A stretch of 64,000 bases of DNA. It comes from a virus. Position numbers and translations under genes: made by a program. Under the pieces are notes generated by a model that searched no databases, had not been told where the DNA came from, and saw only the letters and a list, made by a program, of their open reading frames with translations. The stretch is from positions 1-64,000 of the IMG/VR virus record IMGVR_UViG_3300044642_000548; one strand, written 5' to 3'. Below, one piece after another: positions 15,095 to 23,134 of the stretch. The first letter of the stretch is position 1. Each line of letters opens with the position of its first letter.

Positions 15095-16195
15095 TCATGG
15101 TAATGTGTCACCCTCTTCATTTTCAAGATGAGCGAAAGCTCCCGCACGATCAAGAACCATAATGGAATCAATTTCTTTTTGAATCTCTCTCATTAACATT
15201 CTATCAGGTACAGCCATATTGTATTCAATTTCTATCGGTCCTTGCTCTTCTACCATTGGGTCTTCCATTATTCTCATTTCTTGATCCGTAATTGGGATTC
15301 GTCTGTTCAATCTTGGCATCAATCTTGGTAATTCTTCATTCACTGGCATTTCTTCAGTTGGCATATCCATCACCTCATCTACCGAATATTTATTCACTCT
15401 TAACCCATACTTACTTTTTTCCTCTTCACTAAATAACTCTGAATTAACACCATATTTTTCTGAATCCATTAAATCCATTAAGATAGTTAATTTTTCATAT
15501 GGTAAACCCATATGGAAAGAATCAATAACCTGATCAATCTCATTAAAGATTTGAACTCTATTATCATTATATCTTTCCGAATGACACCCAAATTTTCTAC
15601 CGGTTTCTTTATTAATAAGATAGATTAAAATACCATTTTTAGAGTATCTATAAAAATATTCAGGTTCATTTTTCATTGCTGTACACCATTTTGTTCCAGC
15701 ACCATATTTCAAAGATGCCTCAAAAGATAATGGTTTAAGCATCATAATTTCATCATCTTCATAGACAACAGAGATTTCTTTTCTAGATTTCTTCAATAAA
15801 TCTTTTGTTCTAGCAACCGACAATTGATTTGTAATCTCTTCAAAATTTTCGTATTTAGATATGTCATTTTGATCCACTAAACCTTTATCCAAAACCTCAT
15901 TAAATTCTCTTAAGATTTCAATATTTTCCGCTCTAAATTGATCTATAACCCAAGTTAATATTAATTTTTCAAAACCACTTGCATCACTCATCTTACTATT
16001 AACATATTCATATCTTAATCCATAAATACCTTCCTCTTGAGTGATTTCTTTTTCAAAATCAACCATTCTTTTTTTAAAAACTTTTACCATAAATGGTGTT
16101 AGTTTATTTGTTTTGCTTGGATCAAGTTTAGATATTAAACGAACCAAATTTATATCCATATTAGGATTTTCCTGAATTAAATGTTTTATTCCCAT
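15095..16195 (-). CDS. KWCT-motif protein, member 2 (366 aa)
   Basis: Has the family core EDDEIMMLKPLSFEASLKYG then AGTKWCTAM (KWCT about residues 169-172), followed by YFYRYSKNGILIYLINKETG. The N-terminus (IKHLIQENPNMD...DPSKTNKLTPFMVKVFKK) matches the 'DPt.T..Y..F..Ki.k' segment of member 3 at 21141. A C-terminal Met/Glu/Pro-rich tail of about 90 residues (EEMPVNEELPRLMPRL) is unique to this copy. Function unknown. The conserved Cys and Lys look functional. Confidence 0.75.
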   Translation of the reverse strand: MGIKHLIQENPNMDINLVRLISKLDPSKTNKLTPFMVKVFKKRMVDFEKEITQEEGIYGLRYEYVNSKMSDASGFEKLILTWVIDQFRAENIEILREFNEVLDKGLVDQNDISKYENFEEITNQLSVARTKDLLKKSRKEISVVYEDDEIMMLKPLSFEASLKYGAGTKWCTAMKNEPEYFYRYSKNGILIYLINKETGRKFGCHSERYNDNRVQIFNEIDQVIDSFHMGLPYEKLTILMDLMDSEKYGVNSELFSEEEKSKYGLRVNKYSVDEVMDMPTEEMPVNEELPRLMPRLNRRIPITDQEMRIMEDPMVEEQGPIEIEYNMAVPDRMLMREIQKEIDSIMVLDRAGAFAHLENEEGDTLP

Positions 16196-16196
16196 A

Positions 16197-16469
16197 CTAT
16201 AAAGGTAATTTATTTGTTATTTTTTTTATTATTTCTTCATCTTCTTGTGTTAACTGATAATAAGAATTCCATATTCTAAGGAGATTATCTCTTAATTCTT
16301 TTTCCCCTGGAGATTCTCGGTCACCTCTAACCACTTTACGTATTTCAGGATTTGGATGTGATTCCAAAATTCCATCTTCGTGTAACCATTCGGCCATATC
16401 TCTTTTATCATTGCGGCTCATTTCATTATAAACCTCATCTAAATCCACATCAATTCTAACCCAACTCAT
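16197..16469 (-). CDS. Hypothetical protein (90 aa)
   Basis: A 90-residue acidic protein starting MSWVRIDVDLDEVYNEMSRND. It is probably helical (DMAEWLHEDGILESH). It lies 1 nt upstream of the KWCT gene, and a terminator precedes it on the RNA ligase side. This protein type (an 'I.vDlddv...ls..d...la.wL..dg' pattern) recurs in phages, but I cannot name it. Confidence 0.65.
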   Translation of the reverse strand: MSWVRIDVDLDEVYNEMSRNDKRDMAEWLHEDGILESHPNPEIRKVVRGDRESPGEKELRDNLLRIWNSYYQLTQEDEEIIKKITNKLPL

Positions 16470-16492
16470 TTGTTATTTTTTTAAATATAAAT

Positions 16493-16527
16493 AAAAAAAG
16501 TGATCCCATCAAGTTAATGGGAGTCAC
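16493..16527 (-). terminator. Terminator of the RNA ligase unit, stop codon in the loop
   Basis: On the minus strand GTGACTCCCAT pairs with ATGGGATCAC (a 1-nt bulge) and is followed by a T run. The 5' arm is the last coding part of the RNA ligase gene, and its TAA (16514-16516) lies in the loop. Confidence 0.88.
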
Positions 16528-17647
16528 CTACGTTATTTTTTTCACCGTAAATTAAATAATCAGGGTTGATTACTTTTCCAATCTTATGACGATTACCAGA
16601 TAAACATTTTACAACAATACCTTCGTGAGGAACTTTAGTTCCTTGAATGTTGTTATTAAACACATATTTATCTTGTTCTTCTTTTGACCAAAGACCTGAA
16701 TATAAAGTTTCAACTTCTTCTAAACCTAAACATTTAAAATGAGTTGATTGGTAAATGTTATCAACATAAGATCCATCAACCTCAACGTCAAATCCCGCAA
16801 AACGGATTTCAGTTAAACCATAGTCGTAATTCTTTTGTATTCCGTGTCCATAGATTTCACCATAGATGATAAATCCTGAACCAACATCATTAGGATCAAA
16901 AGTATCTTTAACGTGATCCCAAAGTTTTTTACGGATATCATATTTTTCCGCAACTGTTTTCCACACATCAGTTGCATAAAAACCTTGAGAGTCAGATCCC
17001 TTCTCAACGTTGTGGGATCCATAAACGTATTCGTAACCAACCCATTGATTACCAAACCACCCTTTAATCTTATCAAGGATTGAAAGTTTTTTCTTTCTCA
17101 CAATACCGTAACGAGCATTGGTTCCGTGTAACTTACGAGTGATACATACTTCATCCTCCTCATTGAACATATCAGGTACGTTCTTCATATTTGGGAATTT
17201 GTAGTAAATGTGGAAGTTCGGGTTTTGGTGGTATTTGAATTTTCTTCCACCAACACTCATCTCAACCATCTTAACTGGTGGTTCATATTTAGTGATACCT
17301 AACAGTTCCATCATGTCGTGACCTTCATTTACATTGTTCTCCAAAGACCTTGGTGCCAAGTATTTGAATGGTATTAACAAACACTCAGAGTAAACTTTAC
17401 GAAGTTTAACGGTGCGAACTCTTTGACCTTTTCTTAGGTAATTAGTTACGCCCATTAAATCAGATAATTCAACAGGGATTACCGCATCGGTAGTTGCAAC
17501 AACAACCTTATCACCAACACTATATTCACCTTTCTTAGTAATGGCTTGCCAACCACCAACCAATGCAAGTTCAATGTTATCCGCTCCATCTATTGGTAAT
17601 ATCTCTCCGATCACACCAACATAACATACACTATTTAAATTTTCCAT
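16514..17647 (-). CDS. ATP-dependent RNA ligase, DRB0094/Rnl5-like (377 aa)
   Basis: Covalent nucleotidyltransferase motif I is present as CITRKLHGTNAR, where Lys accepts AMP (KxxGxx), in the middle of the protein. Motif III-like IIYGEIYGHGIQ, motif IV EGIVVKC and motif V-like IGKVINPDYL follow. An N-terminal OB-like module (residues about 1-150, GEYSVGDKVVVATTDAVIP) precedes the catalytic domain, as in the Deinococcus DRB0094 RNA ligase family. It seals RNA nicks, with likely partners being the HAD phosphatase, cREC and P-loop kinase in this window. The cREC gene is two genes upstream in the same run. Confidence 0.88.
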   Translation of the reverse strand: MENLNSVCYVGVIGEILPIDGADNIELALVGGWQAITKKGEYSVGDKVVVATTDAVIPVELSDLMGVTNYLRKGQRVRTVKLRKVYSECLLIPFKYLAPRSLENNVNEGHDMMELLGITKYEPPVKMVEMSVGGRKFKYHQNPNFHIYYKFPNMKNVPDMFNEEDEVCITRKLHGTNARYGIVRKKKLSILDKIKGWFGNQWVGYEYVYGSHNVEKGSDSQGFYATDVWKTVAEKYDIRKKLWDHVKDTFDPNDVGSGFIIYGEIYGHGIQKNYDYGLTEIRFAGFDVEVDGSYVDNIYQSTHFKCLGLEEVETLYSGLWSKEEQDKYVFNNNIQGTKVPHEGIVVKCLSGNRHKIGKVINPDYLIYGEKNNVGDSH

Positions 17648-17650
17648 TTT

Positions 17651-17911
17651 TTATACGTTTTCAAATTCTTTTTTTACTAAATCAATTTCTTCATTCACTC
17701 TATCAAGTTCTTTAGAGATCATTTCTTTAATAATCTCTTTGTTATAGAAACTGACCTCACCTTTTCTGTTGAATCCTCCAGAGTGTGTAAATCCAATCGT
17801 GACACTCAAACCACAAGATTTAAGCGCAGATTCCAATTTATACTTCTGTCTTTCCAACCTATCAAGGTTTTCTTTTACTTTTTTTGCTTGTTCAAATTTT
17901 TCTAATTCCAT
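17651..17911 (-). CDS. Small coiled-coil protein (86 aa)
   Basis: An 86-residue, highly charged helical protein (MELEKFEQAKKVKENLDRLE). A glycine-rich interruption (FTHSGGFNRKGEVSF) separates two helices, forming an antiparallel coiled-coil-like layout. It sits between the RNA ligase and cREC genes. Function unknown. Confidence 0.7.
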   Translation of the reverse strand: MELEKFEQAKKVKENLDRLERQKYKLESALKSCGLSVTIGFTHSGGFNRKGEVSFYNKEIIKEMISKELDRVNEEIDLVKKEFENV

Positions 17912-17921
17912 AACTTTATTT

Positions 17922-18365
17922 TTATACTGTATGTTCTATTTGTACTCTCACACAATTTTGTGGTAAACGATTGAGGTGTCGGTAATTGTTAATGTAACCC
18001 ATCATATTTGCACTACCAACAGCGTTTGCGGAATGAACTACAACTTCAACAACAGGTTTACCATCTAACCATTGATTCACTAACCATTTAGTACAATCCA
18101 TACCGGTTTTTTCGGTAATGTTATCGTAGTTAATTGAATAGTTTTTAGTAACACCATATAACCATTCTGACATAGCACTGTCACCCAAGTCGTGATCTAA
18201 TGAGATTAACTCAATGTTCTCCAAACCAATTGAGTTTATCTTTTGTACGAACTCGTCGTAAGAACGAACCACAGTCCACTCAGGAATACCATCCACCAAT
18301 GCATTGTTAGGACTAACCGGTGTTCTTACATCATCCAAATAAATTCTATATTTTTGTTTTTCCAT
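17922..18365 (-). CDS. Cyclic-phosphate-processing receiver-domain protein, cREC (147 aa)
   Basis: Matches the cREC family of receiver-like domains. The sequence starts YRIYLDDVRTPV, with YDEFVQKI following. A central LISLDHDLGD holds the acidic cluster, and the C-terminal half has VVVHSANAVGSANMMGYINN. The family was predicted from comparative genomics to process RNA ends with 2',3'-cyclic phosphate and is found with RNA ligases. Here it lies one gene upstream of the RNA ligase, which supports that role. Activity is inferred, not shown. Confidence 0.8.
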   Translation of the reverse strand: MEKQKYRIYLDDVRTPVSPNNALVDGIPEWTVVRSYDEFVQKINSIGLENIELISLDHDLGDSAMSEWLYGVTKNYSINYDNITEKTGMDCTKWLVNQWLDGKPVVEVVVHSANAVGSANMMGYINNYRHLNRLPQNCVRVQIEHTV

Positions 18366-18376
18366 TTTTATTTTTT

Positions 18377-18739
18377 TTAATTTTCATACATTCCACTTTC
18401 TTCATCATCTTTCATAAGTTTTACCAATAGAGCTTGTCTACTGTATTTTCTTATCAATTTGAATGTCTCCCCAATATCGGTAAAATCGCTTGGCGGTGTG
18501 TCAGTTCTTACAGGAAGAAAGATTATAGTAAACCCGTGATTACCCGCGAACTTCTCTTTTACTTTAATACCACAGATTTCATCAATATAAACCCAAGGAT
18601 AGTTACCCACAAGTTTAACTTCAATACCAATCTTTTTTAATCTTTCTACGAATACCGTGATTTTATCTCCGGTTATTTCTGAGTTACTTTTTGTTTCCAT
18701 ATCTATATAGGTTCCAAATTTTGTTTCTTTTTTTTTCAT
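18377..18739 (-). CDS. Conserved phage-type hypothetical protein (120 aa)
   Basis: A 120-residue protein with the block LVGNYPWVYIDEICGIKV, then EKFAGNHGFTIIFLPVR and TFKLIRKYSRQ. I recall this pattern as recurrent in Bacteroidota phages but know no function for it. It overlaps the membrane protein gene upstream by 4 nt. Confidence 0.7.
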   Translation of the reverse strand: MKKKETKFGTYIDMETKSNSEITGDKITVFVERLKKIGIEVKLVGNYPWVYIDEICGIKVKEKFAGNHGFTIIFLPVRTDTPPSDFTDIGETFKLIRKYSRQALLVKLMKDDEESGMYEN

Positions 18740-19017
18740 TTTAATATTTCAAAAAATATAATAGTTATTAATGAACCAATCAAATAACCAAAACCTGACC
18801 ATAAAGCAAGTTTTAATCTTTCTTTCCAAGTTTTTGATTCAACCATAAAACCAACAAATGGTAATGATAGAAATGGCCCAATAAATGCAAAAAACATCAT
18901 ACCAAGATAATCCTTATCTGAGACCACACTAATGTAAAAAGTACTCCCAATTTCAAGAACCGAAGCACTTAAAAACACAATGATATATTTCTTCTTAACT
19001 GTCCTTTCTACTACCAT
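18736..19017 (-). CDS. Three-helix membrane protein (93 aa)
   Basis: Three hydrophobic segments (IIVFLSASVLEIGSTFYISV, LGMMFFAFIGPFLSLPFVGF and LALWSGFGYLIGSLITIIFF) make this an integral membrane protein. The frame opens at TTG 19026. The ATG at 19017 (MVVERTVKKK) gives a positively charged N-terminus. It overlaps the small Cys protein upstream. Function unknown. Confidence 0.7.
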   Translation of the reverse strand: MVVERTVKKKYIIVFLSASVLEIGSTFYISVVSDKDYLGMMFFAFIGPFLSLPFVGFMVESKTWKERLKLALWSGFGYLIGSLITIIFFEILK

Positions 19018-19174
19018 AACATTCAAGTTTCTTATCCGTTACATTCCACAAATCTTTTTTTCCTTCCGTCATATGACAATTATGTTTTTTACCGGTTCTT
19101 TCGGCAAAACTAACAATCATATCATTGTGATGATTTTTGATAAAATGAGGACATTCCTTACATGGTTTTTTCAT
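18995..19174 (-). CDS. Small Cys/His-rich protein (59 aa)
   Basis: A 59-residue ORF starting MKKPCKECPHFIKNHHND, with further Cys at KKHNCHMTEG and KLECYGSRKDS. The four Cys and several His suit a one-zinc finger. Its 3' end overlaps the membrane protein gene by 23 nt. Function unknown; the Cys spacing supports a real protein. Confidence 0.65.
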   Translation of the reverse strand: MKKPCKECPHFIKNHHNDMIVSFAERTGKKHNCHMTEGKKDLWNVTDKKLECYGSRKDS

Positions 19175-19209
19175 ATAAGAACAAAGATAATAAAAAAATT
19201 TTGATTAAT

Positions 19210-20448
19210 TTACTTTAAGTAAGAAATTTTTTTGTGTATTGGTCTTTTTCCATACTTTTTTTCCATTAACTTCTGATGAAGTTCCCAATTAATGATAGAT
19301 TCATTAACCGGTTCATCATCTTTTGCCATAGCATAAAGTTTACCAATTTTTTTCAACATTTTTGTTGTAATGTAATTAAATTTTTCGCACTCGTCTTGGA
19401 AGAATCTTAAGGGGTCTTTTTCATATTTAACAATACTATTTATAATTTTTCTCCTTACTTTATCCACGTTTTTTTCTTCATCATCTTCCATAAATGAAGG
19501 TACATTACCCACCATTTGTCTAAAAAAACTTTTTAACATATCGTTCTCAGTACTAACCATTTCATCAAATATTTCAATTTTTATATTTGCAAGATTTATA
19601 AATACAAGTTCTAGTACTCTTTCAACTTTTTCTTGATCCGTCATTTCATCCGTATCTTCTCCAATATGGTTAAGTAATGCATCCACTCTGTCCATCCTTT
19701 CATACAAACCTTCAATAAGTTTTTCGTATGTAAAATTTTTAATTTCAATTAATTCTTTATAAACTCTATTGTTTTGTAAAAATTCCCTGAATTGAGATTT
19801 TGTTATATTTTCACTTTTAAGTCCAGATGCAATTTCAGTTGGTCTTACTAAATTTTCAGCAATAGAAGTATAGTACATATACCTAAAAAATTGTTTATCT
19901 ATCACAGGTATTCCAAATGTAGAGATTTTTTGTGTTGCACTATATTTTACATCTCTACCGATTAAATCAGTTTGTTTCGCTTGTTTATCGTACTTATGTT
20001 TTAGTTCATGCGCTAGTGAAGATAAATGTTCACTCTTGTTTTTTATTAAAGTTTCATATAACTGGTTAGGTTCCCAATATGGTGAAACCGCAAATGTTAT
20101 TACTAAAGCGGCATTCGTTGATGGTTTAACTTTTTTCATCATAATTTTTCTATCAAACCTAAATGTTTGACCCATACCCATTGATAGAACATCCGGTTCA
20201 CCATTGTATTCATCAAATTCTTTTACCTCAACCGATAACTCATAATGATCAATAATTATTTTTTTATTATACCCTAACTCAATATCTAAATCCCCCTCAA
20301 AATTATATTCTTCTTGTTTGGTATTAATGGTTTGAATATCTTTAGATACTATCTCAAATAGTTTTTCTGCGGCATCAAGAATATTGTCAGGAACACCTAA
20401 CGCCTCATTAATAATTCTACATTGACTTTCAGTTATAATAATTTTCAT
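19210..20448 (-). CDS. Putative HELKH zinc metalloprotease-like protein (412 aa)
   Basis: Residues 146-151 read AHELKH, an HExxH motif typical of zinc peptidases, set in a helix (HLSSLAHELKHKYDKQAK). An upstream strand block (LVITFAVSPYWEP) fits the usual edge strand. The rest is helical and charged. The N-terminus MKIIITESQCRIINEAL closely resembles that of the sigma factor at 22507 (MKIILTELQYQHLLNEG), suggesting a shared targeting peptide. A TATTTATT motif lies 3 nt before the ATG. Could be a virion-associated protease; not proven. Confidence 0.65.
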   Translation of the reverse strand: MKIIITESQCRIINEALGVPDNILDAAEKLFEIVSKDIQTINTKQEEYNFEGDLDIELGYNKKIIIDHYELSVEVKEFDEYNGEPDVLSMGMGQTFRFDRKIMMKKVKPSTNAALVITFAVSPYWEPNQLYETLIKNKSEHLSSLAHELKHKYDKQAKQTDLIGRDVKYSATQKISTFGIPVIDKQFFRYMYYTSIAENLVRPTEIASGLKSENITKSQFREFLQNNRVYKELIEIKNFTYEKLIEGLYERMDRVDALLNHIGEDTDEMTDQEKVERVLELVFINLANIKIEIFDEMVSTENDMLKSFFRQMVGNVPSFMEDDEEKNVDKVRRKIINSIVKYEKDPLRFFQDECEKFNYITTKMLKKIGKLYAMAKDDEPVNESIINWELHQKLMEKKYGKRPIHKKISYLK

Positions 20449-20451
20449 ACT

Positions 20452-20459
20452 AATAAATA
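20452..20459 (-). promoter_or_regulatory. Second-class promoter-like motif (TATTTATT)
   Basis: Minus-strand TATTTATT directly upstream of the ATG at 20448, a one-base variant of the TATTTATA motif found before the plus-strand and virion-like genes. The very short distance makes this copy less certain. Confidence 0.35.
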
Positions 20460-20475
20460 TATTGAGGATATTAAA

Positions 20476-21129
20476 TTATCCAATAACCCCAATTAAATCA
20501 TCTAAATGGTGATCACCTTCCATTTCAGGAACGATATCTCGTTTATCCATCATATGTACAATTTCAGTTATACTATATGGTGATAGATTGTTACCATCAA
20601 CACCAACATCTAATCGTTTACCTTTACCCCACTTTTTACTTGCAGGTAAGTGAACGTGTCCGTGAAGGTGTATAACACCTTTATTAAGACCATTCCAACT
20701 TTCAAATGGATAATGTGTCATAACAAAATCGGCACCGTCAATATTAACTTGGAGGTAATCGCTCACAGATAAAAACATATCTTTGATGTTATCTCTATTG
20801 TTTCTTATGTGTTGATCATGATTACCCATAACTAAATGAATATTCTTACACACCAAACGATCCAAGAAAATTCTAATACTTTCAAAACCACCGAACGCAA
20901 CATCACCCAATATAATTAATGTGTCGTTCTGTCCAACTTTTGAGTTTATGTTATCCACTAAAACATTATTCATTAGATCTATTGTGTGAAAATCTCTTGT
21001 ACTATTAATAGGAATCTCACCATCTTGGGTTCTCCAATTCGTTACCCCTCTACAAATGTTTTTATGGTTGTAATGTGGATCCGATGTGACCCACACTCTA
21101 CCTGTTGTTAATATTTTATCAAATTTCAT
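20476..21129 (-). CDS. Calcineurin-like metallophosphoesterase (217 aa)
   Basis: All metal-binding blocks are present in order: VWVTSDPHYNH (D-x-H), LIILGDVAFGG (GD), LVMGNHDQH (GNHD), FVMTHYPFESW and HLHGHVH (GHxH). Size and pattern match phage and bacterial YfcE/MJ0936-type phosphoesterases acting on phosphodiesters or monoesters. It lies downstream of KWCT member 3 in one run and could take part in nucleic acid end processing, but substrate is unknown. Confidence 0.9.
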   Translation of the reverse strand: MKFDKILTTGRVWVTSDPHYNHKNICRGVTNWRTQDGEIPINSTRDFHTIDLMNNVLVDNINSKVGQNDTLIILGDVAFGGFESIRIFLDRLVCKNIHLVMGNHDQHIRNNRDNIKDMFLSVSDYLQVNIDGADFVMTHYPFESWNGLNKGVIHLHGHVHLPASKKWGKGKRLDVGVDGNNLSPYSITEIVHMMDKRDIVPEMEGDHHLDDLIGVIG

Positions 21130-21140
21130 ATTCTTTTTAT

Positions 21141-22055
21141 TTAAGGTAAATCAATTGATTCATCTGACGTATACATATATTCTCTTAAATACTTTTCAAA
21201 ATCATCTCCATATGTACCATATGTACTGTAAGTTTTATATGCGTCAGTGCGGAAATCAGTATTTATGTCACCCATATAACCTCCGGTCAAATTTGTTGTG
21301 CCCGTACTATTGCTGATTAATAAATTTCTCACTCTATCAAGGATGTTATCCGAACCCAAATTATGTGGAATAATCTTATTATTATCTGGTAGTAAATCCC
21401 ATATTGATTCTTCTTTTTGTAATTCAGGTATTACCACCGACCATATTTCCTGAGGTATATTTAATAGTAATGGACTTGTCTCACTATCATCAGACAACCA
21501 CGCTTTTAAATCTTTATTATCCGTTTTATCTCTAGAGATAGCGTATTTAACATCCGTACTTCTATTGATCACATAAATAATTTTATAATTCTCAACATAG
21601 TTATTCCAATATTTTAATTCAGTTATACACCATTTAGTATTTGCCCCATATAACTTCGCCGCTTCATAACTTAATGGTATCATAACCAACCATTCTCCGT
21701 GTTCAAGTAATTTTTTGGTTTGTTTTTCTAACTCTTTCAATCTAAGAATTTCTTTAGCCTTATTAACCTCACTTTGTAAAGTTATAAAGGTGGTATGTTG
21801 ACTAATATCGTTTTTTTCAATTCTTTTTGCCTTACAATGTTTTTCAAACTCATTTAAGGTCTCTACATTCTCATCACCAAAAAGATCAACCCCAATTCCA
21901 TATCGTATGTCCATATTATCATACCAATTTTTCAAAATTTTAATTAGAAACTCCGAATACTTGTAAGTATCGGTAGGATCTATCATACCAATAAGATCAA
22001 TAATTGTAATGTTTAATTCAGGATGTTGTTCTTTTAATTTATCTAATCTACTCAT
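21141..22055 (-). CDS. KWCT-motif protein, member 3 (304 aa)
   Basis: Family core WLVMIPLSYEAAKLYG then ANTKWCITEL (KWC at about residues 141-143; the Thr is replaced by Ile, with Thr next). The following strand is KIIYVINRSTDVKYAISRD. The N-terminus DKLKEQHPELNITIIDLIGM...DPTDTYKYSEFLIKILKNW matches member 2. The tail is Gly/Tyr/Thr-rich (TNLTGGYMGDI, TYSTYGTYGDD). It lies 2 nt from the P-loop kinase gene. Function unknown. Confidence 0.75.
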   Translation of the reverse strand: MSRLDKLKEQHPELNITIIDLIGMIDPTDTYKYSEFLIKILKNWYDNMDIRYGIGVDLFGDENVETLNEFEKHCKAKRIEKNDISQHTTFITLQSEVNKAKEILRLKELEKQTKKLLEHGEWLVMIPLSYEAAKLYGANTKWCITELKYWNNYVENYKIIYVINRSTDVKYAISRDKTDNKDLKAWLSDDSETSPLLLNIPQEIWSVVIPELQKEESIWDLLPDNNKIIPHNLGSDNILDRVRNLLISNSTGTTNLTGGYMGDINTDFRTDAYKTYSTYGTYGDDFEKYLREYMYTSDESIDLP

Positions 22056-22057
22056 AA

Positions 22058-22459
22058 CTACAAATTTATTTCAAACCGATTTCTCATTGAGGTTAATGTT
22101 TCTTCAGGTACATTATGTTCGTTAATACCACCGTGCCTGTTTTCCACAATTATGGAAAAAATTTTATATTCAAAATATTCCGCCATTTCAAAATATGGTT
22201 TCATTTCCCATTCTTGAGTGAATGTGTTTGAAACAACAATTACGTTGTTTAATAACGCAGTATGATTTAATAGCATTGCACTATAAACACTATCCTGGCA
22301 CCATTTATGAGCCTCTTTAAGTTTAAACATATCAAATTTATACTCACCGTCTTTCATAAAAAACATATCAGTTTCAAAGTGAGTACCACCTAAAGATTTG
22401 GCAAATGTGGATTTACCGGATCCTGGAATTCCACGAACAATATATAATATTTTTTCCAT
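22058..22459 (-). CDS. P-loop kinase, polynucleotide-kinase-like (133 aa)
   Basis: Walker A is YIVRGIPGSGKSTFAKSL at the very N-terminus. Next is a switch Asp in GGTHFETDMFF. Later VIVVSNTFTQEWEMKPYF is a Walker B-like strand with a helix. This is the pattern of small zeta-toxin/Pnk-like kinases and N4BP2L1-type ATPases. With the separate HAD phosphatase and RNA ligase it could provide the 5'-kinase step of RNA repair, but kinase substrates in this group vary. The frame opens at TTG 22465; the ATG at 22459 is preferred. Confidence 0.8.
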   Translation of the reverse strand: MEKILYIVRGIPGSGKSTFAKSLGGTHFETDMFFMKDGEYKFDMFKLKEAHKWCQDSVYSAMLLNHTALLNNVIVVSNTFTQEWEMKPYFEMAEYFEYKIFSIIVENRHGGINEHNVPEETLTSMRNRFEINL

Positions 22460-22495
22460 AATCAAAATATAGAAAATTTTTTTTTAATAAACAAC

Positions 22496-22503
22496 TATTT
22501 ATA
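22496..22503 (+). promoter_or_regulatory. Second-class promoter motif (TATTTATA) before the sigma gene
   Basis: TATTTATA lies 3 nt before the plus-strand ATG at 22507 in the divergent gap between the kinase and sigma genes. It is an exact copy of the motif that precedes other plus-strand genes. Confidence 0.5.
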
Positions 22504-22506
22504 TGT

Positions 22507-23067
22507 ATGAAAATTATCTTGACTGAGTTACAATATCAACACCTATTAAATGAAGGTTTTAATTTTGATCTTGAATATAAAAGATTATACCCAAAACTAT
22601 TTAAACAAATTTGTTTAAGATATGCAAATGGTGATATAGAAAAGGCAAATGATTTTTGTCAATTAGGGTTTATTAAAGTTCACCAAAAAATGTCTATGTA
22701 CGATGGTTCAGGTAGCCTTGAAGGTTGGATTCAACGTATTATAAAAAATACAATTATTGATGAATTAAGAAAAGAAAAAAGATCTCCAAAAAGAAAAGAT
22801 GTTGATTTTGGTTATGAAGATTTAGGTCTTGAGGATATACCAAATGAAGAACCCATTTTTTCTATGTCAGATATTAAAGATGCGATGGAAAGTTTATCAC
22901 CATCATATAAAAGAATTTTTAATATGTATTATTTTGAAAATATGTCTCACCAAGAAATTGCCGATGAATTAGGAATTAGTGATGGGACCTCAAAATCAAA
23001 TTTATTTAAAGCAAAAGCAAATGTTAAATCTTATTTAGAAAAACTAAATAAAAAAAGGGAAGGTTAA
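22507..23067 (+). CDS. ECF-type sigma-70 family factor (186 aa)
   Basis: Region 2 runs about residues 20-95, with SGSLEGWIQRIIKNTIIDEL matching the sigma2 core-binding and -10 recognition helices. Region 4 runs about 130-185, with LSPSYKRIFNMYYFENMSHQEIADELGISDG as a clear helix-turn-helix. Region 3 is absent, as in ECF sigmas. An extra N-terminal peptide (MKIILTELQYQHLLNEG) precedes region 2 and resembles that of the HELKH protein at 19210. It is one of few plus-strand genes. It could direct host RNA polymerase to phage promoters. Confidence 0.9.
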   Translation: MKIILTELQYQHLLNEGFNFDLEYKRLYPKLFKQICLRYANGDIEKANDFCQLGFIKVHQKMSMYDGSGSLEGWIQRIIKNTIIDELRKEKRSPKRKDVDFGYEDLGLEDIPNEEPIFSMSDIKDAMESLSPSYKRIFNMYYFENMSHQEIADELGISDGTSKSNLFKAKANVKSYLEKLNKKREG

Positions 23068-23078
23068 CCCCTCCCTTT
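23054..23078 (-). terminator. Bidirectional terminator between convergent genes
   Basis: Stem AAAGGGA/TCCCTTT with an inner AGG/CC pairing. It overlaps the sigma gene's end and, on the minus strand, is followed by a T run. It ends minus-strand transcripts coming from 23614 and may also stop the plus-strand sigma transcript. Confidence 0.75.
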
Positions 23079-23134
23079 AAAGGTCGACAACGAATTGTCC
23101 GACTCCACCACCTTGTTTTACTAAACAAGGAAAA
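23079..23134 (-). other. Two strong hairpins in a convergent gap
   Basis: Between the stop at 23135 and the terminator, the minus strand has CCTTGTTT-AGTA-AAACAAGG (perfect 8-bp stem) and GTC-G-GACAA-TTCG-TTGTC-GAC, an 8-bp stem with one bulge and a UUCG tetraloop. No ORF covers them. They may be a structured 3' UTR or a processing or stability element. Confidence 0.5.

Noticed and set aside
16197-16469. Toxin-antitoxin gene
   Set aside because: Small size near RNA-repair genes raised the idea, but there is no partner ORF, no toxin motif and no autoregulatory operator.
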